Positions 36,187 through 44,724 of a stretch of DNA of 64,000 nt are shown one piece after another (position 1 is the first letter of the stretch; every line of letters starts with the position of its first letter). A program made the position numbers and the translations under genes. The stretch spans positions 27,344 through 91,343 of the forward strand of contig JAAWNQ010000006.1 of the NCBI GenBank assembly GCA_022799035.1, in the 5' to 3' direction. The notes below the pieces were generated by a model, which saw only the letters and a program-made list of their open reading frames with translations, did no database searches and was not told the DNA's origin. The stretch is from Oscillospiraceae bacterium. GTDB lineage: Bacteria; Bacillota; Clostridia; Oscillospirales; Oscillospiraceae.

Positions 36187-36202
36187 GTTAGCAAATGCTA
36201 AT
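36187..36202 (+). promoter_or_regulatory. Fourth feo palindrome, between feoA2 and feoB
   Basis: GTTAGCAAATGCTAAT, same 16-bp symmetry as the upstream operators, placed just before the feoB ribosome site; could act as a roadblock or control an internal start. Confidence 0.65.
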
Positions 36203-36219
36203 TGGAAGGAGAGGATCCC

Positions 36220-38616
36220 ATGGAGATCAAAATTGCCCTTGCGGGCAATCCCAACTGTGGCAAAACCACCCTGTTCAACGCCCTGACAGGCTCCAACCAG
36301 TACGTGGGCAACTGGCCCGGCGTGACGGTGGAGAAAAAGGAGGGCAAGCTGAAGGGGCAGAAGGATGTGACCATCCAGGACCTGCCCGGTATCTACTCCC
36401 TGTCCCCCTACACTCTGGAGGAGGTCGTGGCCCGGAGTTATCTGGTGGGAGAGAAGCCTGACGCCATCCTGAACATTGTGGACGGCACCAACATCGAGCG
36501 GAACCTGTACCTGACCACCCAGCTCATCGAGCTGGGGCTTCCCGTTGTGGTGGCCGTCAACATGATGGACCTGGTGCGCAAGAACGGGGACCAGATCGAC
36601 CTTGCAAAGCTGGGCTCCGCCCTGGGCTGCACGGTGGTCAGCATGTCCGCCCTGAAAAACGAGGGCGGCATGGAGGCCGCCCAGACCGCCGTCAAACTAG
36701 CCCAGCAGAAGAAGGCCGGGGAGCTTCCCCACGTGTTCACCGGCAGCGTGGAGCACGCCCTGGCCCACATCGAGGAATCCATTGAGGGCAAGGTGGATTC
36801 CCAGTATCTCCGCTGGTACGCCATCAAGGTCTTTGAGCGGGACGAGAAGGTCATGGAGGAGCTGAAGCTGGACCCCGGCCTGCAGTCCCATCTGGAGCAG
36901 CACATCGCCGACTGCGAGGCTGAGCTGGACGACGACGCTGAGAGTATCATCACCAACCAGCGGTATTCCTACATCAGCGGCGTGGTGGACCGGAGCGTGA
37001 GGAAAAAGGCCGCCAAGCACAGCCTCTCCACCTCCGACAAGATCGACCGGATCGTCACCAACCGTATCCTGGCCCTGCCCATCTTTGTGGCGGTCATGTT
37101 CCTGGTGTACGCCATCTCCATGGGCGGTTCTGACTTCGCCTTGGGGACCCGGGCCACAGACTGGGCCAACGACGGCCTGTTCGGCGACGGCTGGTTCCTC
37201 TCCGGCGGCGACGGCTATGAGGATGACGCCGGGGACTTTGAAAACGCCGGAACCATCATGGAGGCTTACGAAAACGGCGAAACTGTGGTATACTTCTATG
37301 ATGACGACAGTGGCGAGACCGAGGAAGTGGAGGTAGACGACGCGGTCTATGCCCAAGCCCAGGTCACCCTGGCCCAATTCGGTGAGGAGGGGCCCGATCC
37401 CAACGATTACGGCCGCTGGCAGGACAGTATTCCTGTGATGGTGGGGTCCTGGTTGGAGAGCGTGGAGTGTGCAGACTGGCTCAGCGGTCTCATTGTGGAC
37501 GGGATCATTGCCGGCGTGGGCGCTGTGCTGGGCTTTGTGCCCCAGATGCTGGTGCTGTTCCTCCTGCTGTCCATCCTGGAGGATGTGGGCTACATGGCCC
37601 GGATCGCCTTTATCATGGACCGCATTTTCCGGAAGTTCGGCCTTTCCGGCAAGAGCTTCATCCCCATGCTGGTGGGTACCGGCTGCGGAGTTCCCGGCGT
37701 TATGGCCTCCCGCACCATTGAGAACGAGCGGGATAGGCGTATGACCATCATGACCACCTGCTTTATCCCCTGCGGAGCCAAAATGCCCATCATTGCCATG
37801 TTTGCCGGGGCCCTCTTTGGCGGCTCCACCCTGGTGGCTACCTCCGCCTATTTCATCGGTGTGGCGGCCATCATTGTATCAGGCATTATGCTGAAAAAGA
37901 CAAAGGCCTTCGCCGGGGACCCGGCCCCCTTCGTCATGGAGCTGCCCCAATATCATGTGCCCAGTGTGGGCAACGTGCTCCGGGCCACTTGGGAGCGAGG
38001 TTGGTCCTTTATCAAACGGGCGGGCACCGTGATCCTGGCTTCCTCCATCATCCTCTGGTTCCTCCAGGGCTTTGGCTTTGAAAATGGGGCCTTCGGCCTG
38101 GTGGAGAACTCCGATGCCTCCATTTTGGCGGTCATCGGCGGGGCGGCAGCCTTTATCTTTGCTCCTCTGGGATTCGGCAACTGGCAGTCCACCGTGGCTA
38201 CCGTTACCGGCCTTATCGCCAAGGAGAACGTGGTCTCCACCTTCCATGTCCTCTTCCCCGGCAGCAACTTTGCCGCCCAGGTGGCGATGGCCTTCACCGG
38301 CCTCAGCGCTTACTCCTTCATGATCTTCAATCTTCTCTGCGCTCCCTGCTTCGCCGCCATGGGCGCCATCAAGCGGGAGATGAACAACGCCAGGTGGACC
38401 TGGGCCGCCATCGGCTATATGTGCGGCCTTGCCTATGTGGTGAGCCTCATGGTCTATCAGCTGGGAGGGCTTATAGCTGGAGAGGTCTCCTTCGGCCTGG
38501 GGACCATCACCGCCCTTGTCTGCCTTGCGGGTATGATCTACCTGCTGGTGCGGAAGAATAAGTACGAGGAGAACAGTCTGACCGTCCGCTCCGTCACCGC
38601 TGCGGCGGCCAAGTAA
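36220..38616 (+). CDS. feoB: Ferrous iron transport protein B
   Basis: Fe(II) transporter with an N-terminal G domain, 798 aa. G1 GNPNCGKTT (residues about 8-16), switch region VGNWPGVTVEKKEG, G3 DLPGIYSL, G4 NMMD, then a helical spacer and the membrane domain with two Gate segments (MLVGTGCGVPGVMASRTIENERDRR carries the conserved Cys and core motif). Between the first membrane helix and the first Gate is an acidic insert of about 110 residues (GYEDDAGDFENAG, YFYDDDSGETEEVEV), predicted outside the membrane. ATG 36220, AAGGAGAGG upstream. Followed by the FeoB-associated Cys-rich protein. Confidence 0.97.
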   Translation: MEIKIALAGNPNCGKTTLFNALTGSNQYVGNWPGVTVEKKEGKLKGQKDVTIQDLPGIYSLSPYTLEEVVARSYLVGEKPDAILNIVDGTNIERNLYLTTQLIELGLPVVVAVNMMDLVRKNGDQIDLAKLGSALGCTVVSMSALKNEGGMEAAQTAVKLAQQKKAGELPHVFTGSVEHALAHIEESIEGKVDSQYLRWYAIKVFERDEKVMEELKLDPGLQSHLEQHIADCEAELDDDAESIITNQRYSYISGVVDRSVRKKAAKHSLSTSDKIDRIVTNRILALPIFVAVMFLVYAISMGGSDFALGTRATDWANDGLFGDGWFLSGGDGYEDDAGDFENAGTIMEAYENGETVVYFYDDDSGETEEVEVDDAVYAQAQVTLAQFGEEGPDPNDYGRWQDSIPVMVGSWLESVECADWLSGLIVDGIIAGVGAVLGFVPQMLVLFLLLSILEDVGYMARIAFIMDRIFRKFGLSGKSFIPMLVGTGCGVPGVMASRTIENERDRRMTIMTTCFIPCGAKMPIIAMFAGALFGGSTLVATSAYFIGVAAIIVSGIMLKKTKAFAGDPAPFVMELPQYHVPSVGNVLRATWERGWSFIKRAGTVILASSIILWFLQGFGFENGAFGLVENSDASILAVIGGAAAFIFAPLGFGNWQSTVATVTGLIAKENVVSTFHVLFPGSNFAAQVAMAFTGLSAYSFMIFNLLCAPCFAAMGAIKREMNNARWTWAAIGYMCGLAYVVSLMVYQLGGLIAGEVSFGLGTITALVCLAGMIYLLVRKNKYEENSLTVRSVTAAAAK

Positions 38617-38628
38617 GGAGGTCCTTCC

Positions 38629-38793
38629 ATGCCTAATCTGCCGACTATTTTAGTGGGCCTTGGGGTGCTGGCCCTTTTTGTAGCCATTATTGCCCGGGGG
38701 ATCTATAATCGCAAGCGGGGAAAGGGAGGCTGCTCCTGCGGCTGCGACCAATGTCCGGGAAGGGACCTGTGTCACCCCAAGGAGGAAAAATAA
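38629..38793 (+). CDS. FeoB-associated Cys-rich membrane protein
   Basis: 54-aa protein: one N-terminal membrane helix (residues about 5-25, TILVGLGVLALFVAIIARGI), a basic patch, then a Cys cluster GGCSCGCDQCPGRDLC. This is the small FeoB-associated family, found after feoB in Firmicutes; probably binds iron or aids FeoB. ATG 38629 has AAGGAGG seven bases upstream, 12 bases after the feoB stop. Confidence 0.92.
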   Translation: MPNLPTILVGLGVLALFVAIIARGIYNRKRGKGGCSCGCDQCPGRDLCHPKEEK

Positions 38794-38795
38794 AG

Positions 38796-38855
38796 ATGAG
38801 CCACAGAGCGTTGGAATTGGGGTATGTATCCCCCGTTTTCCGCTCTGTGGCTCAT
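38796..38855. terminator. Terminator between feo operon and ECF gene
   Basis: 15-bp stem ATGAGCCACAGAGCG, 30-base apical part holding a GGGG/CCCC hairpin, then T6 on the plus strand. Confidence 0.85.
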
Positions 38856-38865
38856 TTTTTATTCT

Positions 38866-39447
38866 TTACTTTTCGTTTTCCAGCATCCTGTCCAGCTTGC
38901 TCCGCTTTAGGGCCTGTATAAGGGCCAGGGTGATGGGGGGAGCGGCGATGAGAGCGATGGCCCCATTGAAGATAGAAGCGGGGATCTTCTCTATCACCAA
39001 GAGCCAGGCTCCGGGGGCAGGAAGCCCCTGCTTCAAAAGGCCCGTATAGAAGAAGGTCTTGGCAAAATAGAGGATATAGTAGGCGACACAGCCCACTCCG
39101 GTTGCCGCCAGCGCCCGGAAGTAGGTCAGCCTCTTCTCTTTCAGGGCGCCCTCTACCACAAGGCCGGTACACAGGCCCATGGCCCCCTTGGTGATAAAGG
39201 TGATCCAGCAGTCACTGATAAATCGAGGATCGGTCAGGTCATAGAGAAGTGAGCCAATGCCAGAGGCCAGGCCGCCAACAGGCCCCAGGATCAGGCCGCT
39301 GAGACAGCAGAAAATGTTGGCCAGGGTAAAGGAGGTCTGGCTGCCGATGGAGAGGGGCAGAACGATACGGGCATAGTTGCCGGCAAAGACCAGGGCCGCC
39401 ATCATTCCCAGGAGGGCCAGCTTACGGGTGGAAAATGTCTTGTTCAT
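38866..39447 (-). CDS. ECF transporter S component
   Basis: Substrate-capture subunit of an energy-coupling-factor vitamin transporter, 193 aa with about six membrane helices. N-terminal RKLALLGMMAALVFAGNYARI includes the Ala-rich helix 1 used to dock on EcfT; GLILGPVGGLASGIGSLLYDL is typical of the FolT/PanT-like branch. Substrate (folate, pantothenate, others) not decided. No riboswitch found in the leader. No EcfA/EcfT genes nearby, as expected for group II systems that share one module. Confidence 0.8.
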   Translation of the reverse strand: MNKTFSTRKLALLGMMAALVFAGNYARIVLPLSIGSQTSFTLANIFCCLSGLILGPVGGLASGIGSLLYDLTDPRFISDCWITFITKGAMGLCTGLVVEGALKEKRLTYFRALAATGVGCVAYYILYFAKTFFYTGLLKQGLPAPGAWLLVIEKIPASIFNGAIALIAAPPITLALIQALKRSKLDRMLENEK

Positions 39448-39489
39448 AGGGAGACTTCCTTTCTCTCAAAGGTGTTCCCAGTATAAGGC

Positions 39490-39519
39490 AAAACTGACCC
39501 TTTTCAAAGAGTCAGTTTT
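39490..39519 (-). terminator. Hairpin after bofA
   Basis: 9-bp stem AAAACTGAC / GTCAGTTTT with a 12-base loop, U4 in the 3' arm. Confidence 0.6.
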
Positions 39520-39546
39520 GATATATTTTAAGGGGCCAGATAAAAA

Positions 39547-39801
39547 TTACCGCAAAGCCCAGTTCATCATAAGGAGAAGGCCAAATCCGGGAGCCCCCAA
39601 AATTCCCAAAATAAGGGCGTTAAACAGGTTGACACCCAGTCCGGCTCCCAAAAACTGGCCTATGGGCGCAAAAACAGTCAGAAAGCACAGTCCAAGACCA
39701 GTTCGACCCACCAAACGCAAAAAGCCGGACAGGGGGCGACGAAGCATAGCCAGAGCCAGCACCAATCCCAGGCTGCCCAGGAGCCAGGGAAGGGTGGTCA
39801 T
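39547..39801 (-). CDS. bofA: Pro-sigma-K processing inhibitor BofA family protein
   Basis: Small membrane protein, 84 aa, with two hydrophobic segments and the family C-terminal block NLFNALILGILGAPGFGLLL. In Bacillus BofA holds the SpoIVFB protease inactive in the forespore outer membrane. I prefer ATG 39801 because GGAGGGG lies six bases upstream; ATG 39816 would add five residues. It follows yaaL directly, as in Bacillus, and a sigma-E-like promoter precedes the pair. Confidence 0.85.
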   Translation of the reverse strand: MTTLPWLLGSLGLVLALAMLRRPLSGFLRLVGRTGLGLCFLTVFAPIGQFLGAGLGVNLFNALILGILGAPGFGLLLMMNWALR

Positions 39802-39816
39802 CCAGAGCCCCTCCAT

Positions 39817-40104
39817 TTATGCCACCGGAAGGACCGCAGAGCCGGGGGGCTCAGGCGTCCTGTTGGACAGGGGAGCGGTGGACGCCTCCCCCTCCAGGGC
39901 CTTCCGCCGGCGAAGGAGATAGGAGTACCGGGCCTGGAGAGACTGGATCTCATAGATATAGGACTCCACCAGATCCCCGTCGGCGGCGGAGTTAAAGCCG
40001 GCGTAAGCCTGGGCAATGAGGGTCCGGGTAGCCTGAAGGCTCTGCTCCAGCTCCAGCACCTCCGGCGAGGGGGTTTTTCTACGGTTCCACGCTCCCTTTC
40101 CCAT
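39817..40104 (-). CDS. yaaL: YaaL-like DUF2508 family protein
   Basis: 95-aa soluble protein with the DUF2508 pattern: LEQSLQATRTLIAQAYAGFN, then DLVESYIYEIQSLQARYSYLLRRRKAL. Function unknown; in Bacillus it lies between recR and bofA. Here recR and dnaX are absent from the neighbourhood, so only the yaaL-bofA pair is retained. ATG 40104 with GGAAGG upstream. Confidence 0.85.
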   Translation of the reverse strand: MGKGAWNRRKTPSPEVLELEQSLQATRTLIAQAYAGFNSAADGDLVESYIYEIQSLQARYSYLLRRRKALEGEASTAPLSNRTPEPPGSAVLPVA

Positions 40105-40127
40105 GGGGGACACCTTCCTTTCAATCC

Positions 40128-40155
40128 ATTGTATGGAAAGTGTGGACAAATATGA
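40128..40155 (-). promoter_or_regulatory. Sigma-E-like promoter of yaaL-bofA
   Basis: Minus strand TCATATT (40155-40149), 13 bases, CATACAAT (40135-40128), a near-exact fit to the mother-cell sigma-E consensus. bofA is sigma-E dependent in Bacillus. Confidence 0.6.
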
Positions 40156-40184
40156 CGGGGAGTATACGGGGAGAAAGCGTTTTA

Positions 40185-41057
40185 TTATGGGTAAGTCGAG
40201 ATATCCCGCACAAAGCGATCTACAGCCTTTTCAAAAAGATAAATAGCGGGGTTTTTATTGCTGCAGGTCCAGACTATGTCGGTCCCCACCTGATTTCTGG
40301 CACAGTCAAGGGGACAGATGGAAATATCCGCACTGTCCAGCAGTAACTGGGAACGACCCAGGATGGCGCAGGCCATTCCCGAGGCCACATAGAATTGCAG
40401 CGTTCGCAGACTATCCACAGAAATAACCTGCTCAGGGGCAAAAGGAAGATCGGCGACAGAGTCAACGCTGCTCTTTTCCAATTTGACAAAGGTAGCAGAA
40501 CGAAAGCTTTCTACACTGACGGGGTCTGGCCACTCCCGTTTGGAATAATAGATACAGGGATTACTCCGGGTAATGGCTTTGCGGGTAATACAGGCCGCAT
40601 CGGTAGGCCAGACAGAGTAAATCAAAGCCACATCGGCATAGCCGTCAGCCAGATATCTTAAAATACTCTCCTGAGACAGGGAGATCAATTTTAGCTCAAC
40701 GGAAGGAGATTCTCTCCGGAATAGGGAAAGGAGAGGGGCGATGTGGTTGATGGACATGGAGTCGCTGATAGCAACCTTAAGAGAAAGATCTTGGGAGGGG
40801 GCCGCCCTTTGAGCTTGATCAATCAGCTTTTGCAGAGCGGGAAGCTGTTCTTTTAAACCGGAAAATAGGCAAATGGCGGCAGGGGTAGGTTGAATACCCT
40901 GGTTGCTTCGGTCAAAAAGGCGAACACCGATCTCTGTTTCCAGGCATCCCATCTGCTTGCTTATATTGGATTGTGTTGTAAAAGCTGTAATAGCGGCCTT
41001 GGAAAAGCTCCCCTGCTCCATGACTTGGACAAAAAGATGCAAGGTGCTAAGCTTCAT
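40185..41057 (-). CDS. LysR-family transcriptional regulator
   Basis: LTTR of 290 aa: N-terminal winged helix (STLHLFVQVMEQGSFSKAA, then TTQSNISKQMGCLETEIGVRLFDR) and a C-terminal two-lobed effector domain (DLSLKVAISDSMSINHIAPLL). Divergent from the oxidoreductase operon at 41224, which it probably controls. Start ATG 41057 with GGGGGG upstream. Lower GC than neighbours. Confidence 0.92.
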   Translation of the reverse strand: MKLSTLHLFVQVMEQGSFSKAAITAFTTQSNISKQMGCLETEIGVRLFDRSNQGIQPTPAAICLFSGLKEQLPALQKLIDQAQRAAPSQDLSLKVAISDSMSINHIAPLLSLFRRESPSVELKLISLSQESILRYLADGYADVALIYSVWPTDAACITRKAITRSNPCIYYSKREWPDPVSVESFRSATFVKLEKSSVDSVADLPFAPEQVISVDSLRTLQFYVASGMACAILGRSQLLLDSADISICPLDCARNQVGTDIVWTCSNKNPAIYLFEKAVDRFVRDISTYP

Positions 41058-41107
41058 CACCAATCCCCCCCTGAAAACCAATTTCACCATTCCATTTTGG
41101 CATGTTA

Positions 41108-41137
41108 ATTATGCCATAATTTCGCTTTTCTTGTCAA
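41108..41137 (-). promoter_or_regulatory. LysR gene promoter and likely LTTR site
   Basis: Minus strand TTGACA (41137-41132), 18 bases, CATAAT (41113-41108). The -10 is half of a palindrome ATTATGCCATAAT (41108-41120), which fits autorepression by the LysR protein. Confidence 0.55.
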
Positions 41138-41223
41138 TGTATATATGGTAACTTTGATATAAGAAAGGAAGATAATCGCGGCCGCGGAGTCTTCGTTTTC
41201 AAAAAGAAAAAGAGGTGGAATAT

Positions 41224-42534
41224 GTGACACAGGAAAAGATATGTGTAGAACAGAAGCCGGTCGAGGTCTATGGCGTTGCCGATGTGGTGGTGGTCGGCGG
41301 CGGCGTGGCGGGAGTATCCGCGGCAATCGCCGCTGCCCGCAGCGGAAAGAAAGTGACCCTTGTGGAGAAGGGATGTATCCTGGGGGGGCTGGCCACCCTG
41401 GGACACGTCTGTGTATACCTGCCCCTGGACGATGGAGTGGGCAACAAGGTGTTCGGAGGTTTAGCAGAGGAACTGCTTCACGTCTGTATCAAGCGTAGCT
41501 ACAATACTCTGGCCCCGGAATGGAAAAAGGGGATTATGCGAGTAGAGAATCCCTCAGCCCGTTACCGGACGCATTTTAATATTCCTGCCGCCGTTTTTTC
41601 TCTGGATGAGATCATGGAGCAGGAGAAGGTAACGGTTTTATATGACGCCGTATTTTCCGAGCCCATTATGGAAAACGGATACTGCAAGGGAGTCATTCTG
41701 GAAACAAAACAGGGACGGGTGGCTCTGCTGGCCGGCATGGTGGTGGACGCTTCTGGTGATGCCGATGTACTCTACCGCGCAGGAGCTGCCTGTGAAGAAA
41801 AGAAAAGCATTGTGTCCCACTGGTGCTATGAGTTGTGCCCCGACGTGATGCGGGCCGGCCTGGACAGCGGAAAAATCATCAATACCCTGCGGATGCGCTG
41901 GCTGGGTCTTCGCCCGGATGTGGACAATTCCAACAGTGAACTGACCCATTTTTACGGAACCACCATTGAGGGGGTCAATGGGTATCTGGGAGTCAGCCGC
42001 AAGCTGGCTCGGGATTATCTGGACCAGAATGACGGTCCAGACTATGCCATGATCTCCATGCCCTATATGGCGCAGTTCCGTATGACACGGCGGATTCTGG
42101 GTATAAAGGAGTTGGATATGACCTCCGCAGATCAGTATCAGGAGGATTCTGTGGGCTGTGTTTGCTCCGCCCTGGCCTGCCCTGCTCCGGTTTATGAATT
42201 GCCCTACGGAGCGCTTTTGGATCCCAACCTAAAAAATATCGCCGCTGCGGGGCGGATCATTGCAGCAGGCGGGACCGGCTGGGAGATGATGCGGCTGATT
42301 CCAGCCTGCGTGTTTACCGGACAGGTCGCGGGAATGGCAGCCGCGTTGGCTCTGGAACAGGGGGTGTCTCTCCAAGATGTAGATATCTCTGTCCTTCAAG
42401 CGCGGCTGGCGCAAACGGGAGTCCTTATTCATATGCCGGAATACCTGAAAGGCAACAAAAACAGAAAGACCACCGACAACCCCAAGTATTCCGCCGATCC
42501 GCTGATCAAGGCGGATGCCCTATCTTACCACTAA
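41224..42534 (+). CDS. FAD-dependent oxidoreductase
   Basis: Flavoprotein of 436 aa (FAD_oxidored type). N-terminal Rossmann motif VVVGGGVAGVSAAIAAARSGKKVTLVEKG, then GGLATLGHVC, and a C-terminal FAD contact PACVFTGQVAGMAAALA. Reaction and substrate not identifiable; relatives oxidise diverse acids or are fused to HdrA-like domains. GTG 41224 chosen since AGAGGTG lies seven bases upstream; GTG 41215 would add three residues. First gene of a three-gene unit with a YjiH-like permease, 144 bases downstream, and a small membrane protein. Confidence 0.85.
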   Translation: MTQEKICVEQKPVEVYGVADVVVVGGGVAGVSAAIAAARSGKKVTLVEKGCILGGLATLGHVCVYLPLDDGVGNKVFGGLAEELLHVCIKRSYNTLAPEWKKGIMRVENPSARYRTHFNIPAAVFSLDEIMEQEKVTVLYDAVFSEPIMENGYCKGVILETKQGRVALLAGMVVDASGDADVLYRAGAACEEKKSIVSHWCYELCPDVMRAGLDSGKIINTLRMRWLGLRPDVDNSNSELTHFYGTTIEGVNGYLGVSRKLARDYLDQNDGPDYAMISMPYMAQFRMTRRILGIKELDMTSADQYQEDSVGCVCSALACPAPVYELPYGALLDPNLKNIAAAGRIIAAGGTGWEMMRLIPACVFTGQVAGMAAALALEQGVSLQDVDISVLQARLAQTGVLIHMPEYLKGNKNRKTTDNPKYSADPLIKADALSYH

Positions 42535-42678
42535 TCCAAATATTCAAATAGAATAGATAGAAATATTCCTGCCACAGGGGTCAGAGAACTCCAAATCCCT
42601 GGGGGTGTGGTTATTGCAGCCATTTTCCTAAATGCGGAGGAGTTATGCACCCCAAAAGAAGAGGAAGGGAGAAAAATT

Positions 42679-44016
42679 ATGGACGGCAAGAAAAGCATCT
42701 CACGCTCGGCAGCCATTGCAAGATTTTTGATCTGTTCTGCCATCGGTATCTGTGTATTCTTTGTCAAGCTCCCTCTAGGAGGAAGCAGCGTCCTTCCCAT
42801 CGACTATATTAACAACCTGTTCACCACCTGGCTAAAAGGAAACAACTATATTGAGGTAAGCATTTTTGGTTCTGCGTTGCTGGTCTATTTTACGGTGTTC
42901 AAAAAGAGATTTTGGCGGACAGCAAAGGACAACAAGCTGGCATTCTTCTTTGATTTAATGGGAGTGATGGCCTTTGTCCTGATTCTGCTGGCCTTCTTCC
43001 AAATCTGCCCAGCTATTTTTGAGGTTAACGCTACCCTTAGCGGAGCCTACTCCCTGATGGGAAAAATGTTTATTCAAATTATGGTCATTATGTTTTTTAT
43101 CCCCTTTTTGACCGACTATGGACTTCCGGAGGCCATTGGTGTATTTGTACAGCCCTTTTGCCGCGCTATTTGGGCGGTACCCGGACGGGTAGCAGTAATC
43201 ATCGTCAGTGCTTTCCTGGGTAACTTTACGGTGGGGCATGTACAGGCCAATATGTATTATACCAGCGGCCGGGTGACCCATCGGGAAGCTCTGATTATGG
43301 CCTTGGGCTTTTCCACCCCTTCCATTGGACTGATCCTGTCTCTGTGCAGCACCGCAGGGGTGACTGATAAGTTCCCTCTGATTTGTGCGCTGATCCTGAC
43401 CTGTGTGCTCATTGTCACCTCCGTTGTAGCGCATATTCCGCCTTTAAGCAAATACCCGGACAACTATTTCGAGGGAACAGAGCCTAATCCGGAAGTCTAT
43501 GAGAAAGGGAATTTATTCCGTATTGCCTTCAATACCGGGATTGAGACCTGCCAAAAAAATGCAGAAAAGCTCCCTGTGCTTCAGAACGGGAAAACCTTCC
43601 TCCGGGCCTTTTCCGGTGTCTCCAGCGTTTGCTTTGTAGGGGTTGGCACCATTGTATTTTTTGGACTAATCAACTACTATACTCCCATCTTCACCCTATT
43701 GGGGTATGTGTTTTGGCCGGTTTTGCGGATGCTGGGAATGCAGGCTGACATTATCGCTCCCATGATGGGACTGGGAACCGTATCAACCATTGCCTCCCAG
43801 ACCGGAATTATTACGGCAGCAGGAGCCACTGTGGCCACAAAGGTGTTTGGCGTAGGCTACGTGATGGTGGTACTCTGCTTCTTTGGAAGCTTTATGTCTT
43901 CCCTCTACTCCACAAAAATCACCATCAAACTTCGGGATTTTTTCCTGGTTTACTTTGAGCGGGCCTACTTGACCATCATAATCTATGGTCTGGCATGCCA
44001 GCTTCTGTTCCATTAA
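42679..44016 (+). CDS. YjiH-family membrane protein (nucleoside-recognition/Gate domains)
   Basis: Integral membrane protein, 445 aa, about ten helices, matching the YjiH family whose Gate (nucleoside recognition) domains resemble those of FeoB and SpmA/B: NFTVGHVQANMYYTSGRVTHREALIMALGFSTPSIG and TVSTIASQTGIITAAGATVATKVFG. Transport substrate unknown. ATG 42679 with AGGGAG upstream. The 144-base gap from the oxidoreductase gene shows no clear terminator, so it is probably cotranscribed. Confidence 0.82.
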   Translation: MDGKKSISRSAAIARFLICSAIGICVFFVKLPLGGSSVLPIDYINNLFTTWLKGNNYIEVSIFGSALLVYFTVFKKRFWRTAKDNKLAFFFDLMGVMAFVLILLAFFQICPAIFEVNATLSGAYSLMGKMFIQIMVIMFFIPFLTDYGLPEAIGVFVQPFCRAIWAVPGRVAVIIVSAFLGNFTVGHVQANMYYTSGRVTHREALIMALGFSTPSIGLILSLCSTAGVTDKFPLICALILTCVLIVTSVVAHIPPLSKYPDNYFEGTEPNPEVYEKGNLFRIAFNTGIETCQKNAEKLPVLQNGKTFLRAFSGVSSVCFVGVGTIVFFGLINYYTPIFTLLGYVFWPVLRMLGMQADIIAPMMGLGTVSTIASQTGIITAAGATVATKVFGVGYVMVVLCFFGSFMSSLYSTKITIKLRDFFLVYFERAYLTIIIYGLACQLLFH

Positions 44017-44030
44017 AGGAGGGGGCAGAG

Positions 44031-44375
44031 ATGAAGGGATCCTTTCAGGATTGGTTGAATGTCCTTGAGCGTCCGATGGATGAAAATCACACAGAGGGTT
44101 CCAACGGCCCCTATACCCGCTCGTTACTTTGTGGAGTCATATTTTCTACAGTTGGTATGTGCTGGAGGCTAGGATTCTTTTCTCGGTTTGGCCAGGGAGA
44201 ATTTTTTCAGGCCTGGGTTCGGCTCGCTGGCTATATCCTCCTCTCCCTGCTTCTGTTCACCCTGGGGATGGTGATCCACCAGACCCTTTCGGAGGGGGAA
44301 AACAAGAAACGGAAACTGCCTCTATTTTGGCTGTTTCTGGGGGGAGGAATCTCTGGGCTGATCCTTCTGCTATAA
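44031..44375 (+). CDS. Small membrane protein, unknown function
   Basis: 114 aa with about three hydrophobic segments (SLLCGVIFSTVGMCWRLGFF, LAGYILLSLLLFTLGMVIHQ, PLFWLFLGGGISGLILLL). Not recognised. Begins 15 bases after the YjiH gene with AAAGGAGGGG upstream, so it is translated from the same mRNA and may be an accessory subunit of that permease (inference). Confidence 0.75.
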   Translation: MKGSFQDWLNVLERPMDENHTEGSNGPYTRSLLCGVIFSTVGMCWRLGFFSRFGQGEFFQAWVRLAGYILLSLLLFTLGMVIHQTLSEGENKKRKLPLFWLFLGGGISGLILLL

Positions 44376-44429
44376 ATGTGAAGCCCCACAACAAGAGGCT
44401 CACTGTAAAGATTACGCAAAAAAGCACCT

Positions 44430-44460
44430 GTAAGGGCGGCCGATGGCCGCCCTTACTTTT
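44430..44460 (+). terminator. Terminator after the YjiH unit
   Basis: 12-bp stem GTAAGGGCGGCC, GAT loop, then TTTTATT. Confidence 0.85.
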
Positions 44461-44535
44461 ATTCCCAAGAAAAGCTCCAACGGGAAATTTTCCTTGTGCA
44501 AAACAGAAAATGCGACGGGGTTTTTAAATTTCTTC

Positions 44536-44564
44536 TTGCCTTTGGCCCAAAGTTCTGGTATGAT
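44536..44564 (+). promoter_or_regulatory. Promoter of the codBA leader
   Basis: TTGCCT (44536-44541), 17 bases, TATGAT (44559-44564). Transcription would start near 44571, 20 bases before the leader ORF. Confidence 0.6.
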
Positions 44565-44591
44565 AACTCCCAATGAAAGGGGGAAGACACC

Positions 44592-44675
44592 ATGGGATAC
44601 CTGCATTTTCGCACTCGTTTCCGTGGGGACTTTCTTTCCCTTTTTGATGGGCTATTTTTTGGAGACGACCATTGA
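44592..44675 (+). CDS. codBA leader peptide (27 aa)
   Basis: Short ORF, ATG 44592 with AGGGGG about nine bases upstream, TGA at 44673. It encodes MGYLHFRTRFRGDF followed by LSLFDGLFFGDDH, six Phe in 27 residues because the RNA is U-rich (UUUCUUUCCCUUUUU at 44631-44645, CUAUUUUUU at 44652-44660). The stop codon lies in the loop of the following intrinsic terminator, so a ribosome at the stop would cover its 5' arm. This is the layout of the enteric pyrBI leader, where UTP shortage stalls RNA polymerase in U-runs and lets the ribosome prevent termination. Predicted by eye; not in any annotation known to me. Confidence 0.7.
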   Translation: MGYLHFRTRFRGDFLSLFDGLFFGDDH

Positions 44676-44691
44676 GGTCGTCTCTTTTTTT
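44662..44691 (+). terminator. Attenuator terminator before codB
   Basis: 9-bp stem GAGACGACC / GGTCGTCTC, loop ATTGA containing the leader stop, then T7 (44685-44691). It lies 34 bases before the codB start, so codBA expression requires readthrough. Confidence 0.9.
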
Positions 44692-44724
44692 GCCGCCCAT
44701 TACCAAGGAAAAGGAGAGATCACT

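Noticed and set aside
37140..37440. The acidic insert of FeoB as a frameshift or foreign domain
   Set aside because: The frame is continuous and similar inserts occur in other clostridial FeoB proteins.
44572..44724. A TPP, purine or PreQ1 riboswitch, or a PyrR-binding leader, in front of codB
   Set aside because: I looked for the conserved THI-box, purine-junction and PyrR hairpin sequences and found none; the leader ORF and terminator account for the region.
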